This document shows, piece by piece, positions 1-8,181 of a stretch of 64,000 nucleotides of DNA (position 1 is the stretch's first letter; every line of letters begins with the position of its first letter). The position numbers and the translations under genes were made by a program. The stretch spans positions 116,033 to 180,032 of the forward strand of contig JAEZFW010000067.1 of assembly GCA_023417315.1 (NCBI GenBank). The letters run 5' to 3'. The notes under the pieces were generated by a model that saw only the letters and a program-made list of their open reading frames with translations, had not been told where the DNA came from and searched no databases. This DNA is from Pseudomonadota bacterium (GTDB lineage Bacteria; Pseudomonadota; Gammaproteobacteria; Steroidobacterales; Steroidobacteraceae).

Positions 1-505
1 CAGGCAGATTGTGAACCTTCGTGACTTTGCCGTGGCTCGTTGGACCCATCAGCGCTTCGGCGGCGGCGAATACATCGTGCGCGGGAATTTCGGCACTCCA
101 TTCGGAGAGATCCGGTGCGATGTCTACTTTGATCGACGCGAACGCGAAGCCCTTGTTCTCGCCTTGAACTAGCGCCCCGAAGAATTTGGGCCAGCCGCCT
201 GCCTGACCGGTGAACACCGTCTGCAGAGCAGCACGTTGCTGTTCGTCGGCGGTTTCGTCCATGAAGATCGCCTCTTTGAAGTCGCTCGCTTTCTCCCAGA
301 CGTTTCCGCTGAATGAGCCCAGCATGGCGACATTCAAGCCGTCGAGCGTAACCGCTCCATAATGGCCTTTCAGGATGTGCCACACGAGGATGCCTTCGCA
401 GAAATCGTCATCCGGTGGTTGCGCCCACGAGCATGGGCACGGAATCGCACACCGACACACGTCGAACCATTGACCTTTGATGCTCCACTTCTCGATGCCA
501 GCCAT
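1..505 (-). pseudogene. DUF1326 family protein, 3' end cut by the window edge, apparent frameshift
   Basis: Read on the minus strand, an ATG at 503-505 preceded by a strong GAGGGGG ribosome site opens a frame beginning MAGIEKWSIKGQWFDVCRCD, the usual start of DUF1326 proteins. That frame stops after about 35 codons. From about base 445 down to base 1 a second frame continues the family with CPCSW, then GILVWHI, LDGLNVAM and a TGQAGGWP segment. Joining the two restores the Cys-rich N-terminal motif (C-R-C-D then C-P-C), so one frame change has occurred near 440-450. The second frame has no start codon of its own nearby. Either the gene is decaying or the assembly has an indel. The function of DUF1326 is not established. 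The gene runs off the left edge. Confidence 0.75.
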
Positions 506-662
506 CACTACCCCCTCGTGCACGCTGTGCCGCGTACGCTCAAGTGCCATTATCCTCCTGACGGCGCTCGCGACACGAGCGCACGATCCCATGTCCGATG
601 TGCGATGCGTGGCCTACGCGTTTGCGCATTGCGCAATTGCCTTTCGCCTGACTCAGTGGAGA

Positions 663-1499
663 ATGCATCGGATGAAAGCCACACATGTGTCAGGTGACCA
701 ACGACGAGCTACGCGCCGCCACTGGGCTCACCATCTGCTGCTCATGATTCCATTCTCGCTTGCGTTGACCCCGCAAGCGTCGAACGCTGAGCAGGACGAC
801 ATCACCGCAGTACTGAAGCTGCACGAGATGAGCTTTACCTATCGGGCTAACACGTCTGTTCTTTCCTGTAGTCACATCAGGGGTGTCGTCGTTTCCGTCT
901 TGCGTAACCTTGGCGCTAGAGAAGACCTCGGCGTGAATGTCAACGGCTGCGATGCAATCGTGTCACCGTACGAAGATTCGTCGAGGGATACATGGCAGGA
1001 CCGATCCGATCCATGGGGACGGCAGGAAGATCCGTGGGATACCTCATCGGATCGATGGGAATCATCGCAATCATCGGGGTCGGATCGCTTTGGCAATCGG
1101 CGCATGGGGTCGAGACAATCGGCTCACGTGCGAATCCGCGCGATGATGCCGGTTGAGGCAACGCCTGAAGTACTCGCCGAGATGCAGAAAGACAAGTCGC
1201 GGCGCGAGCTCCTGGCGCGCGTGACGGGCAATCCACTGAACGAACCAATCGTATTTCCCGCCGAGCGAAGGATCGTTGAGCTCTCGCATCGAACCATGAA
1301 GCTCGAACCGGAGGAATGCGAATTGCTCGATCAGATGTCGAGAAGCGTGTTCAAGGAGGTTGGGCTGCGGGTGATCAGAAGGCCGAGCTGCAGCCGGGAT
1401 CGCGTTTCTGCGATCGCTCCACAGCTCACCGTAGAGGCGCTCTTACCGCTGATGCCTACGGTTCCTGAGCTCTCGCCGAAGCAGCAAGAATCGAAGTAG
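663..1499 (+). CDS. secreted protein of unknown function
   Basis: 278 residues. The ATG at 663 was chosen because a GTGGAGA ribosome site precedes it and it gives an N-terminus with basic residues, a hydrophobic run (HLLLMIPFSLAL, about 24-35) and a likely signal-peptidase site after SNA (about 42), so the product is probably periplasmic. Residues 44-100 form a small ordered-looking domain with Cys69 and Cys96 that could pair. Residues 104-150 are a low-complexity stretch rich in Asp, Ser, Arg and Trp. The C-terminal third is more conventional and ends in a short Pro/Glu tail. It is divergent from the DUF1326 gene, with which it shares a roughly 157-base promoter region. I do not recognise a family. 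Confidence 0.7.
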   Translation: MHRMKATHVSGDQRRATRRHWAHHLLLMIPFSLALTPQASNAEQDDITAVLKLHEMSFTYRANTSVLSCSHIRGVVVSVLRNLGAREDLGVNVNGCDAIVSPYEDSSRDTWQDRSDPWGRQEDPWDTSSDRWESSQSSGSDRFGNRRMGSRQSAHVRIRAMMPVEATPEVLAEMQKDKSRRELLARVTGNPLNEPIVFPAERRIVELSHRTMKLEPEECELLDQMSRSVFKEVGLRVIRRPSCSRDRVSAIAPQLTVEALLPLMPTVPELSPKQQESK

Positions 1500-1561
1500 T
1501 CCGACGCGACTGTACTGCGCTCGACTCACGAGCCGCGCGCGGACGCATGGCTTTCACGACG

Positions 1562-3091
1562 TTAGTCTAACGATGAAATGGCCTCGGTTTCCGCGGTATC
1601 CGATACCTCGGTCCAGTCGCCATTCCATTGCGCGATTTCGAAGCGATCCGTGGACGGAAACCCAGGAGGACGTCGCTCCTCGAAACGCGTGTCATATTCG
1701 ATTTTGGTGGCATAACGCGGCTCGCTCGCAGAGATGCTGCCGGCAGAGAGGCTGCCGAGTACTCGCAGCGTCCCTGACCGTCTGTGATTGACGTTCGTAA
1801 CCACGAAACGTCGTCCCGCGAAAATCGCCGCATCGATCTCGAGGTCGCCTGGCCCGGTCACGCTCGGCGGCGCGATCTCCACATATCTATCGCACACGAT
1901 GCCTAAGTAGTCAGGCGAATGGGGTACCTCGCGCGGGTCGCGGGCATACGTGAGGCTCCCTTCCACGACGATTTTGTGAGGCGAATAGATGAGCACTTGG
2001 CCTGCAAGAACGCCCTGCACTCGCAGAGTCACACCCGTGCCCGCAATGAGATACATGAGCTCGCCCGCGGACGCATCGACTTGCCCGGCTGCTGCTCCTG
2101 GCGTGTGCCAGGTAAATCCACCTTCCGGTCGGAAGGTGATGCTCGTATCGCTCGCGTATTCGAAAACCTGTGCACGCTCATCGCGCGGCGCCCACTCGAA
2201 CGGCTGCAACGCCGCAGGCAAACGAATACGCTTCACGCGAGTCTGAATGCCGCCTTTGAAAATCTCGGCCTGCCGCCTCCTTCCCTTCGATTCAGTGTGA
2301 AAGGTACCGGCGGCGGTCGTCACCTTGCCGAGAAACTCGGGCGCCGTTCGCCCGTCATACTGCAAATTGAACGATGTGTTGGTATGGACGCGGCCAACGA
2401 TCTCGTCGTCATGAAACTGCACCATCGGGTCCCAACGATCGACGACATGCGAGAAGCTAGAGAATGGCAGGCGCTTGAGCGAGACGAGTGTTTGCATCTG
2501 CTTTCCGTGACGCGAGGCGCTGATCTCCGCGTTGACGCGGTCAAGCTCCATCCCATCATTCGCACGCTGCAAGACCAGAACTGCACTGTATTGGGTTCCG
2601 TTCTGCTCCCAGGCGATCTGCGTTGGGGTCGGTGTTGCCAGCTCTTCGGCAAGTTTCACGAGGCGTTGAGAAATCGCTGCTCGCTCGGTCTCTGAAAGAC
2701 GAATGGTGCTGCTGGGCTGCTTAGCAGGAGCCGACGTCGGCTCGAATTCTGACTGCTCACTGGAATCAACGACCTCTGCGGGACGAAGCGGTTCGCTCGG
2801 CAGATCCGGCGAGCCGGCAGGCAGCTCGATGGACGCGAGCGCCGGCTGTTCGACACGCGGCAAGACCAGGCTGGGCTCTAACGGCGGAAGGTCCACGCCC
2901 TCGCTCGTATCTGCGCTGCGTGCTTCGATGAGCACGAGTTTCGTGAGCGGCGTGTCGCCGCTATGGATACCGTCGTGTCGATCGCCCGAGAAGAGCACGA
3001 TCAAGGCGATCCCGACGTGCAGCGCAGCAGATATGAACGCCGCCACCCAGCGGTGATTGAGTCGCTCTTCGAGACGACCAGGACGCGTCAT
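1562..3091 (-). CDS. membrane-anchored protein with TonB-like N-terminus and polymer/pilus-type C-terminal domain
   Basis: About 509 residues from the ATG at 3091. A cytoplasmic stretch (MTRPGRLEERLNHRW) leads into one transmembrane helix (AAFISAALHVGIALIVLF) and a Pro/Glu/Ser-rich spacer of about 90 residues, the architecture of TonB/TolA energy transducers. There is no visible TonB C-terminal domain. Instead the last 200 residues carry repetitive beta-like segments (TGVTLRVQGVLAGQVLIYSP, then KIVVEGSLTYARDP) resembling DUF4900-type domains of pilus-associated proteins; that resemblance is from memory. The open frame continues upstream through a hairpin into the previous gene, so the later ATG is preferred although its ribosome site is weak. 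It lies downstream of the diiron oxygenase gene on the same strand, separated by that hairpin. Function unknown. Confidence 0.6.
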   Translation of the reverse strand: MTRPGRLEERLNHRWVAAFISAALHVGIALIVLFSGDRHDGIHSGDTPLTKLVLIEARSADTSEGVDLPPLEPSLVLPRVEQPALASIELPAGSPDLPSEPLRPAEVVDSSEQSEFEPTSAPAKQPSSTIRLSETERAAISQRLVKLAEELATPTPTQIAWEQNGTQYSAVLVLQRANDGMELDRVNAEISASRHGKQMQTLVSLKRLPFSSFSHVVDRWDPMVQFHDDEIVGRVHTNTSFNLQYDGRTAPEFLGKVTTAAGTFHTESKGRRRQAEIFKGGIQTRVKRIRLPAALQPFEWAPRDERAQVFEYASDTSITFRPEGGFTWHTPGAAAGQVDASAGELMYLIAGTGVTLRVQGVLAGQVLIYSPHKIVVEGSLTYARDPREVPHSPDYLGIVCDRYVEIAPPSVTGPGDLEIDAAIFAGRRFVVTNVNHRRSGTLRVLGSLSAGSISASEPRYATKIEYDTRFEERRPPGFPSTDRFEIAQWNGDWTEVSDTAETEAISSLD

Positions 3092-3207
3092 GAGGGCTCG
3101 CCTCTGTTTCCCGTCCCCTATGAAACCGCTGCGGCAAGCGTTACGCAAGTCTGGACTACACCATCCGAAGCCATAGCCGCCCTCGTTGACGCACGATGGA
3201 CGGTGGC

Positions 3208-3235
3208 AGGGCGCCCCGGGATCTTGGGGCGCCCT
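3208..3235 (-). terminator. perfect hairpin after the diiron oxygenase gene
   Basis: AGGGCGCCCC and GGGGCGCCCT form perfect 10-base arms around an 8-base loop. The hairpin begins a few bases past the stop codon of the minus-strand diiron oxygenase gene. There is no T run on the minus strand, so it may work as a weak or factor-assisted terminator or as 3'-end protection. Confidence 0.55.
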
Positions 3236-3240
3236 TTGCA

Positions 3241-4188
3241 TCAGCCGTTCAGGATCGGTGTCAGCGCCGATCGAATCTGCAACATCTGCTCGGGCGTCGT
3301 CATACTGGCCAGCAACTTTGCGAAATGCGGCTGCTGTACGCCTGAAATGATGTATTGCCAACGATAAGCGGACAAGACGGATGCTTTGATTTCGCTCACC
3401 TCTTCAGCAGTGAAGGGCCGGACGCTTCGAACGAAGTAATTCGCATCGGCCGTCGCCTGAGCCTGCAGAATCCCATCCACGGCACCGACGAGTGCGATCA
3501 AGTCGTTCACCGCCTGGCCGCGCTCTGCCGGGGAGAGCCTCGCATGCTCGTTCTTCCACTCGAGCTCATCGAGCACGACGTGTCGGCTTTCATCCTTCCA
3601 GTGAAACTTGAAGACATCCCGAAACAGAGGGCACAGCTCTTCGCGCGGAGCGATACTTTCGGCGTAGTGCGTCTGAACAAAGAGCTCGATGTGACACGTA
3701 AGCGCCAAGACCGACCACGTGCTGGCGGCAAGTACGGCACGCGCCACCTCGTTCGGATCGGCCACCTGGAGATAACCGCTCGGCAATTCGGGAGCGATCA
3801 TTGCCTCCATGCGGCGAAACAACTCCTGATGCTTGATCTCCTCCGCAGAGAAGCGAAGCAGTGCCTCGAGTGCGAGCTGGTCGTCGAATAGATGGGCCCG
3901 ACCCTGATCGAGCATCTTGGCACTGATGAATCGTTCCACCAATCCGAAGATATAGGCATAGGTTCTGCCTTGGATTTGGCTCAGCAGCCGCGCTTCATCC
4001 GCGGAAAGGAACGCAAGTCGATCGACTCGCGACAGTGCATCGGGGAGGAACTTGCGCGAGAAGTCGAACGTACGGCCCTGCAACAAATCGCGATCGATCT
4101 GCCATTCCGATTTCTTCGATAACGTGGCGCATCGCGCGTAGCGCGCCGTATCGAGGGATTCCGGCACCGAGATGGTAGTAGCACTCAT
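3241..4188 (-). CDS. AurF-like diiron oxygenase
   Basis: 315 residues, helical. It carries the iron-ligand pattern of the p-aminobenzoate N-oxygenase (AurF, PF11583) family: Glu85 in VERF, Glu117 and His120 in EEIKH, Glu168 in CHIELF, then His196-x3-Glu200-x2-His203 in HWKDESRH. That last H-x3-E-x2-H arrangement, supplying an extra histidine ligand, is typical of AurF and distinguishes it from ferritins. AurF oxidises aryl amines to nitro compounds; relatives act on other substrates, so the substrate here is unknown. No polyketide or peptide synthase is nearby. The gene is divergent from an AraC-type regulator starting 112 bases away, which is the likely controller. A hairpin follows the stop codon. 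Full length for the family. Confidence 0.8.
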   Translation of the reverse strand: MSATTISVPESLDTARYARCATLSKKSEWQIDRDLLQGRTFDFSRKFLPDALSRVDRLAFLSADEARLLSQIQGRTYAYIFGLVERFISAKMLDQGRAHLFDDQLALEALLRFSAEEIKHQELFRRMEAMIAPELPSGYLQVADPNEVARAVLAASTWSVLALTCHIELFVQTHYAESIAPREELCPLFRDVFKFHWKDESRHVVLDELEWKNEHARLSPAERGQAVNDLIALVGAVDGILQAQATADANYFVRSVRPFTAEEVSEIKASVLSAYRWQYIISGVQQPHFAKLLASMTTPEQMLQIRSALTPILNG

Positions 4189-4300
4189 GGTCCGCTCCTA
4201 ATAGTTGGGCGAGTGCTAATCTATGGCTCGCGCTAGGGACAGCGAATGATCAGTACGCCTGATCTCTTGCTCCTGGCTCCGATCACACGGCGGATAGCTC

Positions 4301-5254
4301 GTGGATGCCTTCTCAGATGTGTTACGAGTGATTCGGCTCTCGGGAGGAGTGTTTCTCGAGGCGGAGTTCACCGCGCCTTGGTGTATCAGCGGCCAGCTCT
4401 CGACCGATGACTGCAAACCATTCCTCGCACCCCCACGTCATGTGATTGCCTCGCACTTCGTCGCTGAGGGCGCAATGCAGATTCGAGTCGAAGGCGGCGA
4501 CACGATCGAGGTGCACGCAGGCGAGTACGTCCTGCTTCCACACAACGATGTTCATACTTTCGGCAGCCAGTTGGATACCGCACCCGTCGCTGCGCGCGAC
4601 GTCATTCAGCCGCCGCAGAAAGGTGGTCTCTCACGCATCAAGCACGGTGGCGGTGGCACGGGGACGCAATTGCTGTGTGGATACCTCGGCACCGATACCC
4701 CCTTCGCCCCACTGCTCTCGGGCTTGCCACGGTTGATGAAGTTGGACGTGCGCGCCACCGCCTCCGGAAGCTGGATCGAGAGCTCCTTCCGTTTTGCTGC
4801 GAGTGAGATCGCCAACGGAGGCCTCGGTTCGACAACTACGATCGCCAAGATTTCCGAGCTCCTATTCGTCGAGGCAGTGACTCAGTACGTGGCGAGTCTT
4901 CCGGCAGAACGGCGCGGGTGGCTGGCGGGTTTGCGCGATCCACAGATCGGACGTGCGCTCACTGTCCTTCATGCGCGTCCCATGGACCCGTGGACCGCGG
5001 ACGCGCTCGCGTTGGAAGTGGGAATGTCTCGTTCCGTATTTGCGGAGCGATTCACTTCGTTGGTCGGACAGCCGCCGATGCAATACCTGACGCTCTGGCG
5101 CATGCACGTCGCGGCTCAATACCTTCGCGAGGGCAGAGCGAGCGTTGCGCAGGTCGGATTCGCGATTGGTTATGAATCGGAAGCAGCATTCAGCCGAGCA
5201 TTCAAACGCCAGTTCGGCACATCACCGAGTACGTGGCGTAAGCAGGCTCACTGA
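4301..5254 (+). CDS. AraC family transcriptional regulator with cupin sensor domain
   Basis: 317 residues from a GTG start. Residues 1 to about 200 form a cupin-type ligand domain of the AraC-binding/Cupin_6 kind (VFLEAEFTAPWCISGQ, then GDTIEVHAGEYVLLPHND). The last 100 residues carry two helix-turn-helix motifs, the second in the conserved form VGFAIGYESEAAFSRAFKR followed by FGTSPSTWRK. Such proteins bind operator DNA in response to small molecules. Because it is divergent from the AurF-like oxygenase, that gene is its most likely target, possibly with autoregulation from the shared 112-base intergenic region. The ligand is unknown. Confidence 0.85.
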   Translation: MDAFSDVLRVIRLSGGVFLEAEFTAPWCISGQLSTDDCKPFLAPPRHVIASHFVAEGAMQIRVEGGDTIEVHAGEYVLLPHNDVHTFGSQLDTAPVAARDVIQPPQKGGLSRIKHGGGGTGTQLLCGYLGTDTPFAPLLSGLPRLMKLDVRATASGSWIESSFRFAASEIANGGLGSTTTIAKISELLFVEAVTQYVASLPAERRGWLAGLRDPQIGRALTVLHARPMDPWTADALALEVGMSRSVFAERFTSLVGQPPMQYLTLWRMHVAAQYLREGRASVAQVGFAIGYESEAAFSRAFKRQFGTSPSTWRKQAH

Positions 5255-5345
5255 TCTCTGGAGTCGACCATTGACAGATGCACCTACGTGAAGCAGCCTT
5301 CATGCGCGTCGAAGAACAAAATCAACGAGTCGACCAGGACACGCT

Positions 5346-5888
5346 GTGCCGAAGCAGGAGAAAGGCCCAGATTTTAGCCCAGAGCTGCACGATACCCTGC
5401 GTGTCGACGTCGAATCCTTTTATGAATCGCTCGAGCTCCTGCTCGCTATGATCGCCATCGGAGTGATCGTGGGCTACGCCGTGCAGGCCTTCCCCATTCT
5501 CACGACGAAGTTCAAGGTCGTTGAGCCGCTCTTGCTGTCAGCGGGGGATCGAGTGTGGGCGCACGAGCACTTTGCAGTCACTGGGACATGGCCAGTCGCG
5601 CGCGCTCTCGCAGAGGAAGACTCCCCGAAACGAATAAGCGAGTTGACTCGTGCCGTGTCATTCGCTGAAGGGGGCCGCCTGGACTATTCGCTTGACCTCG
5701 AGCGCATGCCGAACGCGGTTCTGTCCTTCCGGCCCTTCGTCAGTAGCGCAGATTCCCCAACCTCGATCGTCTGGCTTTGCGCTGATGCCACGGCGCCCGC
5801 CGAATTTCGAAGTTTCGGCGCCGATGCGACGACGATTGATGAGGCTTTCCTACCGGCTCCTTGCAGGCACATCCGGAAGAACAGATGA
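5346..5888 (+). CDS. pilin-like protein with atypical N-terminus
   Basis: 180 residues from a GTG start. A charged N-terminus precedes one hydrophobic helix (ELLLAMIAIGVIVGYAV, about 31-47) and a globular domain ending in a two-cysteine loop (WLCADA ... LPAPCR), the layout of the pilin C-terminal disulfide loop. The canonical prepilin cleavage motif (G before FTLIE) is missing; the hydrophobic helix is preceded by VESFYESLE, which keeps only a loose similarity. It therefore looks like a divergent minor pilin, or a pilin-domain protein held by an uncleaved helix. Its stop codon overlaps the start of the PilC-like gene (ATGA), so the two are translationally coupled, and a classical pilin follows. 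Confidence 0.6.
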   Translation: MPKQEKGPDFSPELHDTLRVDVESFYESLELLLAMIAIGVIVGYAVQAFPILTTKFKVVEPLLLSAGDRVWAHEHFAVTGTWPVARALAEEDSPKRISELTRAVSFAEGGRLDYSLDLERMPNAVLSFRPFVSSADSPTSIVWLCADATAPAEFRSFGADATTIDEAFLPAPCRHIRKNR

Positions 5889-6883
5889 ATCAACGTTTGT
5901 CATTCATCGGTCGACAGCTTTCACGATATCTACTCACTGAGCGCGACACAGATGCGGCACTCAACAAAGTCTCGCAGACACTGCATCCTTCGTTCAATCG
6001 TGAGCTCGCATTCGTGCGTGACACTCTGGCCTTGCCGAGCCTCGAGTTGCGCGGAGATCCGCAGACGGACGCGCCTCGCCTCGCGGTGCGCCTGATTCGT
6101 CATCTGAAAGAGGCTGGCGCAACACCGACGGAGGAAGTTCTGACGGGTCTTGAACGGCAACAAACCGCGTTGAACATCTCATTGGACACTTCCAGCGTGC
6201 ACTTCGCGAACACCCTGCTGATATCGATTGCAACGGGTCTCGTCGCGTGTGTGGCAGGTGTCATCTATGTGGTGTTCGTCTTGCCGCAACTCGCCGCGTT
6301 TTACTCTTCGGTAGATGCGGAGCTGCCTCGGCTCACGAGAATGCTGCTCGAGAGCGGATGGCTCTGGGCGATCGCTCTCCCAATCGCGCTCCTCTTACTC
6401 GCGGGCCTGGCGTTTGCCGGCCAAATCAGTAAGCGGCCGTTCCGGTGGCGCAAACACATGAGCCTACTCTCACGATGGTCGCCGTTCGGTCGGGATATCG
6501 CACGACGCTACCAGCTCCTCATGTTCCTCATTTATACGCGCGGCCTCGTCGCCGGCGGCTTCAACGACCGCTCGGCGTTATCGATCGCGGCACGTGAGCT
6601 CGGACTCGAGGGTGCGAACGAGCAAGGGGACCTAGCGCGCACGACGCTTCGCTCCGACCCGTACTCGCTCTTGATGTACTCGCTCGAAAGCGCGAACGGC
6701 ATCGGATTTCTACCGCAGGAGCTCGATGCACAGTGGGCTCAGCAGAACGCGGCGCTGATCGCAGCGGTTCAGCAAAGACAATCGCGCGTGAACATGGCGA
6801 TTCGCATCGCGATGTATGCGGGAGTTGCCACTCTCGTCATCGCCATGTACTTGCCAATCTTCAAGCTCGGCACAGTCTTCTAG
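5885..6883 (+). CDS. type IV pilus / type II secretion platform protein (PilC/GspF-like)
   Basis: 332 residues starting at ATG 5885, inside the stop codon of the previous gene, with a GGAAGAA ribosome site. Hydrophobic segments lie around residues 99-125 (LLISIATGLVACVAGVIYVV), 152-175 and at the C-terminus, which ends in MYLPIFKLGTVF, close to the MYLPIFxLG ending of PilC/GspF inner-membrane platform proteins. It is shorter than the usual 400 residues, and the N-terminal repeat of the T2SSF domain is poorly recognisable. It should anchor a pilus or pseudopilus machine in the inner membrane. No assembly ATPase (PilB/PilT) or secretin is in the window, so partners must be elsewhere. Confidence 0.75.
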   Translation: MNQRLSFIGRQLSRYLLTERDTDAALNKVSQTLHPSFNRELAFVRDTLALPSLELRGDPQTDAPRLAVRLIRHLKEAGATPTEEVLTGLERQQTALNISLDTSSVHFANTLLISIATGLVACVAGVIYVVFVLPQLAAFYSSVDAELPRLTRMLLESGWLWAIALPIALLLLAGLAFAGQISKRPFRWRKHMSLLSRWSPFGRDIARRYQLLMFLIYTRGLVAGGFNDRSALSIAARELGLEGANEQGDLARTTLRSDPYSLLMYSLESANGIGFLPQELDAQWAQQNAALIAAVQQRQSRVNMAIRIAMYAGVATLVIAMYLPIFKLGTVF

Positions 6884-6894
6884 GAGATCGAATC

Positions 6895-7368
6895 ATGTCG
6901 CGTGGGTTCACATTGATCGAGTTGATGATCGTGGTCGCCATCATCGGGATCTTGGCAAGCATCGCCTTACCTGCATATCAGCAGTACACGATCAGGGCGC
7001 AAGTGGTCGAAGCCTTCTCCTTGGCGAGCGAGATGAAGGGCGCGATTCAGGAGCATCGCAAGGAGCATGGCCGCATGCCGAAGGACAATGCGAGCGCTGG
7101 CGTACCCGAGCCGCATTTTTTGATCGGAAACTATGTGAAGCGCGTGGAAGTCGTCGACGGCGCCATCCACGTCGAGTTCGGGAACTTCGCCAATGCTGCG
7201 ATTGACGGCAAGATCGTCACGCTTCAGCCGCTGGTCGTAAAGGCAAGCCCAGCGAGCCCCATGTCTTGGCGCTGCGGCTATCGCGGCATTCCCGAAGGAA
7301 TGACGACCACCGGCGAGAATCGCACCAATGTCGATCGGAACTTCTTGCCCTCGACGTGCCGATCTTGA
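6895..7368 (+). CDS. type IV pilin
   Basis: 157 residues from the ATG at 6895, with a TAGGAGA ribosome site whose first three bases are the stop codon of the upstream gene. The leader is only MSRG and is followed by FTLIELMIVVAIIGIL, so prepilin peptidase should cut after Gly4, giving a mature pilin with N-terminal Phe and Glu5. The helix continues through LPAYQQYTIRAQV into a short globular domain with Cys in WRCGY and Cys near the end (LPSTCRS), the usual C-terminal disulfide pair. A hairpin at 7418-7456 follows. It is the major-pilin candidate of this three-gene cassette. Confidence 0.9.
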   Translation: MSRGFTLIELMIVVAIIGILASIALPAYQQYTIRAQVVEAFSLASEMKGAIQEHRKEHGRMPKDNASAGVPEPHFLIGNYVKRVEVVDGAIHVEFGNFANAAIDGKIVTLQPLVVKASPASPMSWRCGYRGIPEGMTTTGENRTNVDRNFLPSTCRS

Positions 7369-7417
7369 GCTGCACTGTGCGAATCGCGTGAGGACGATGC
7401 TGCAGGTATAGAGAGGC

Positions 7418-7456
7418 GCTGAAAGGCCCGCCCACCAAATGGGCGAGTCTTTCAGC
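7418..7456. terminator. bidirectional hairpin between convergent genes
   Basis: GCTGAAAGGCCCGCCCA pairs imperfectly with TGGGCGAGTCTTTCAGC across a 5-base loop. It lies between the end of the plus-strand pilin gene and the end of the minus-strand gene at 7482, so it can terminate both transcripts. Confidence 0.6.
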
Positions 7457-7481
7457 ACTTCAAGCTCCTATACCCTGAGGG

Positions 7482-7868
7482 TCACGGGATGTTGATATTC
7501 ACCGTATCGCCAGAGTTGATCTTCACATCGCGACGATACTTCCAGCGCTCAACGCCGCCATCGAGGTATTTGATGCGAAGGTCGACCTTGCCCGTCCAAC
7601 ACGGCAGCTCGAGCTCCACCGCCTGCTTGCTATGCGAAGCTGCACCACTACCCTCACCATCCAGCACGGCATCGTCGAGACCATCGATCGGATTCCACAG
7701 GTTCAGGCCGGCCTTGCTCGCCCCGCTGCGCTCATCGCCGAAGATCGTGATTGCATTCGGGGTCTTGTTGTTGACGCGCAAGTTGAAGTCGCATCCGACT
7801 CCCGCGTGCGTCGCTTGACTCAGGCCAAACGCGGCCGCGGCAACTAGAAACAAGCTTGTCGTCTTCAT
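7482..7868 (-). CDS. small secreted protein of unknown function
   Basis: 128 residues from the ATG at 7868, preceded by an AGGAG ribosome site. The N-terminus is a clear signal peptide (MKTTSLFLVAAAAFGLSQ, cleavage likely after THA). The mature part is about 105 residues with two cysteines (GVGCDF and ELPCW) that may pair, and beta-like segments (KVDLRIKYLDGG, KINSGDTVNINIP). Exported by the general pathway; family not recognised. It is convergent with the pilin gene. Confidence 0.7.
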   Translation of the reverse strand: MKTTSLFLVAAAAFGLSQATHAGVGCDFNLRVNNKTPNAITIFGDERSGASKAGLNLWNPIDGLDDAVLDGEGSGAASHSKQAVELELPCWTGKVDLRIKYLDGGVERWKYRRDVKINSGDTVNINIP

Positions 7869-8181
7869 CGTCGTACTCCTCGCGTAGGTAACGTTGATCC
7901 ACCGCATTCAGCGGTGGGGAGAGATCTCTCTCAACGGTACATACGGATTCGAACGCCGCATGCGGTCATGCGTGCCCTTAAGACCGATCTCGGCTCCCCC
8001 TCGTAGGTCGGTTGTGCCTGCTACTCGTCGCTCCCTCGCGCCTCGAGGCGTCGCAGGGACAAGGGGGGATGGTGAGCGCAGCGATCGAACGAAGCTTCAC
8101 TGACGTCCCCTCTCCCTCAGGGAGAGGGTTAGGGGGAGGGAGTTTCGGGGAGAGAGAAGGCGAGGCTTACGGTCGGGTTTC
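7869..8181. repeat. non-coding stretch with CCCTCTCCC/GGGAGAGGG hairpin
   Basis: No convincing gene is visible in these 313 bases. At 8108-8128 there is a perfect hairpin, CCCTCTCCC then TCA then GGGAGAGGG, followed by a GGGGGAGGG tail. Similar elements occur at 39034 and, in degraded form, at 20071, so this belongs to a dispersed short intergenic repeat. Such sequences are common in high-GC Proteobacteria and may act as terminators. Confidence 0.55.

Noticed and set aside
1919..2695. 258-codon open frame on the plus strand opposite the TonB-architecture protein
   Set aside because: Antisense shadow of the long minus-strand gene; no leader, motif or ribosome site. The same applies to long antisense frames at 16149-17087, 43003-44313 and 24413-25471.
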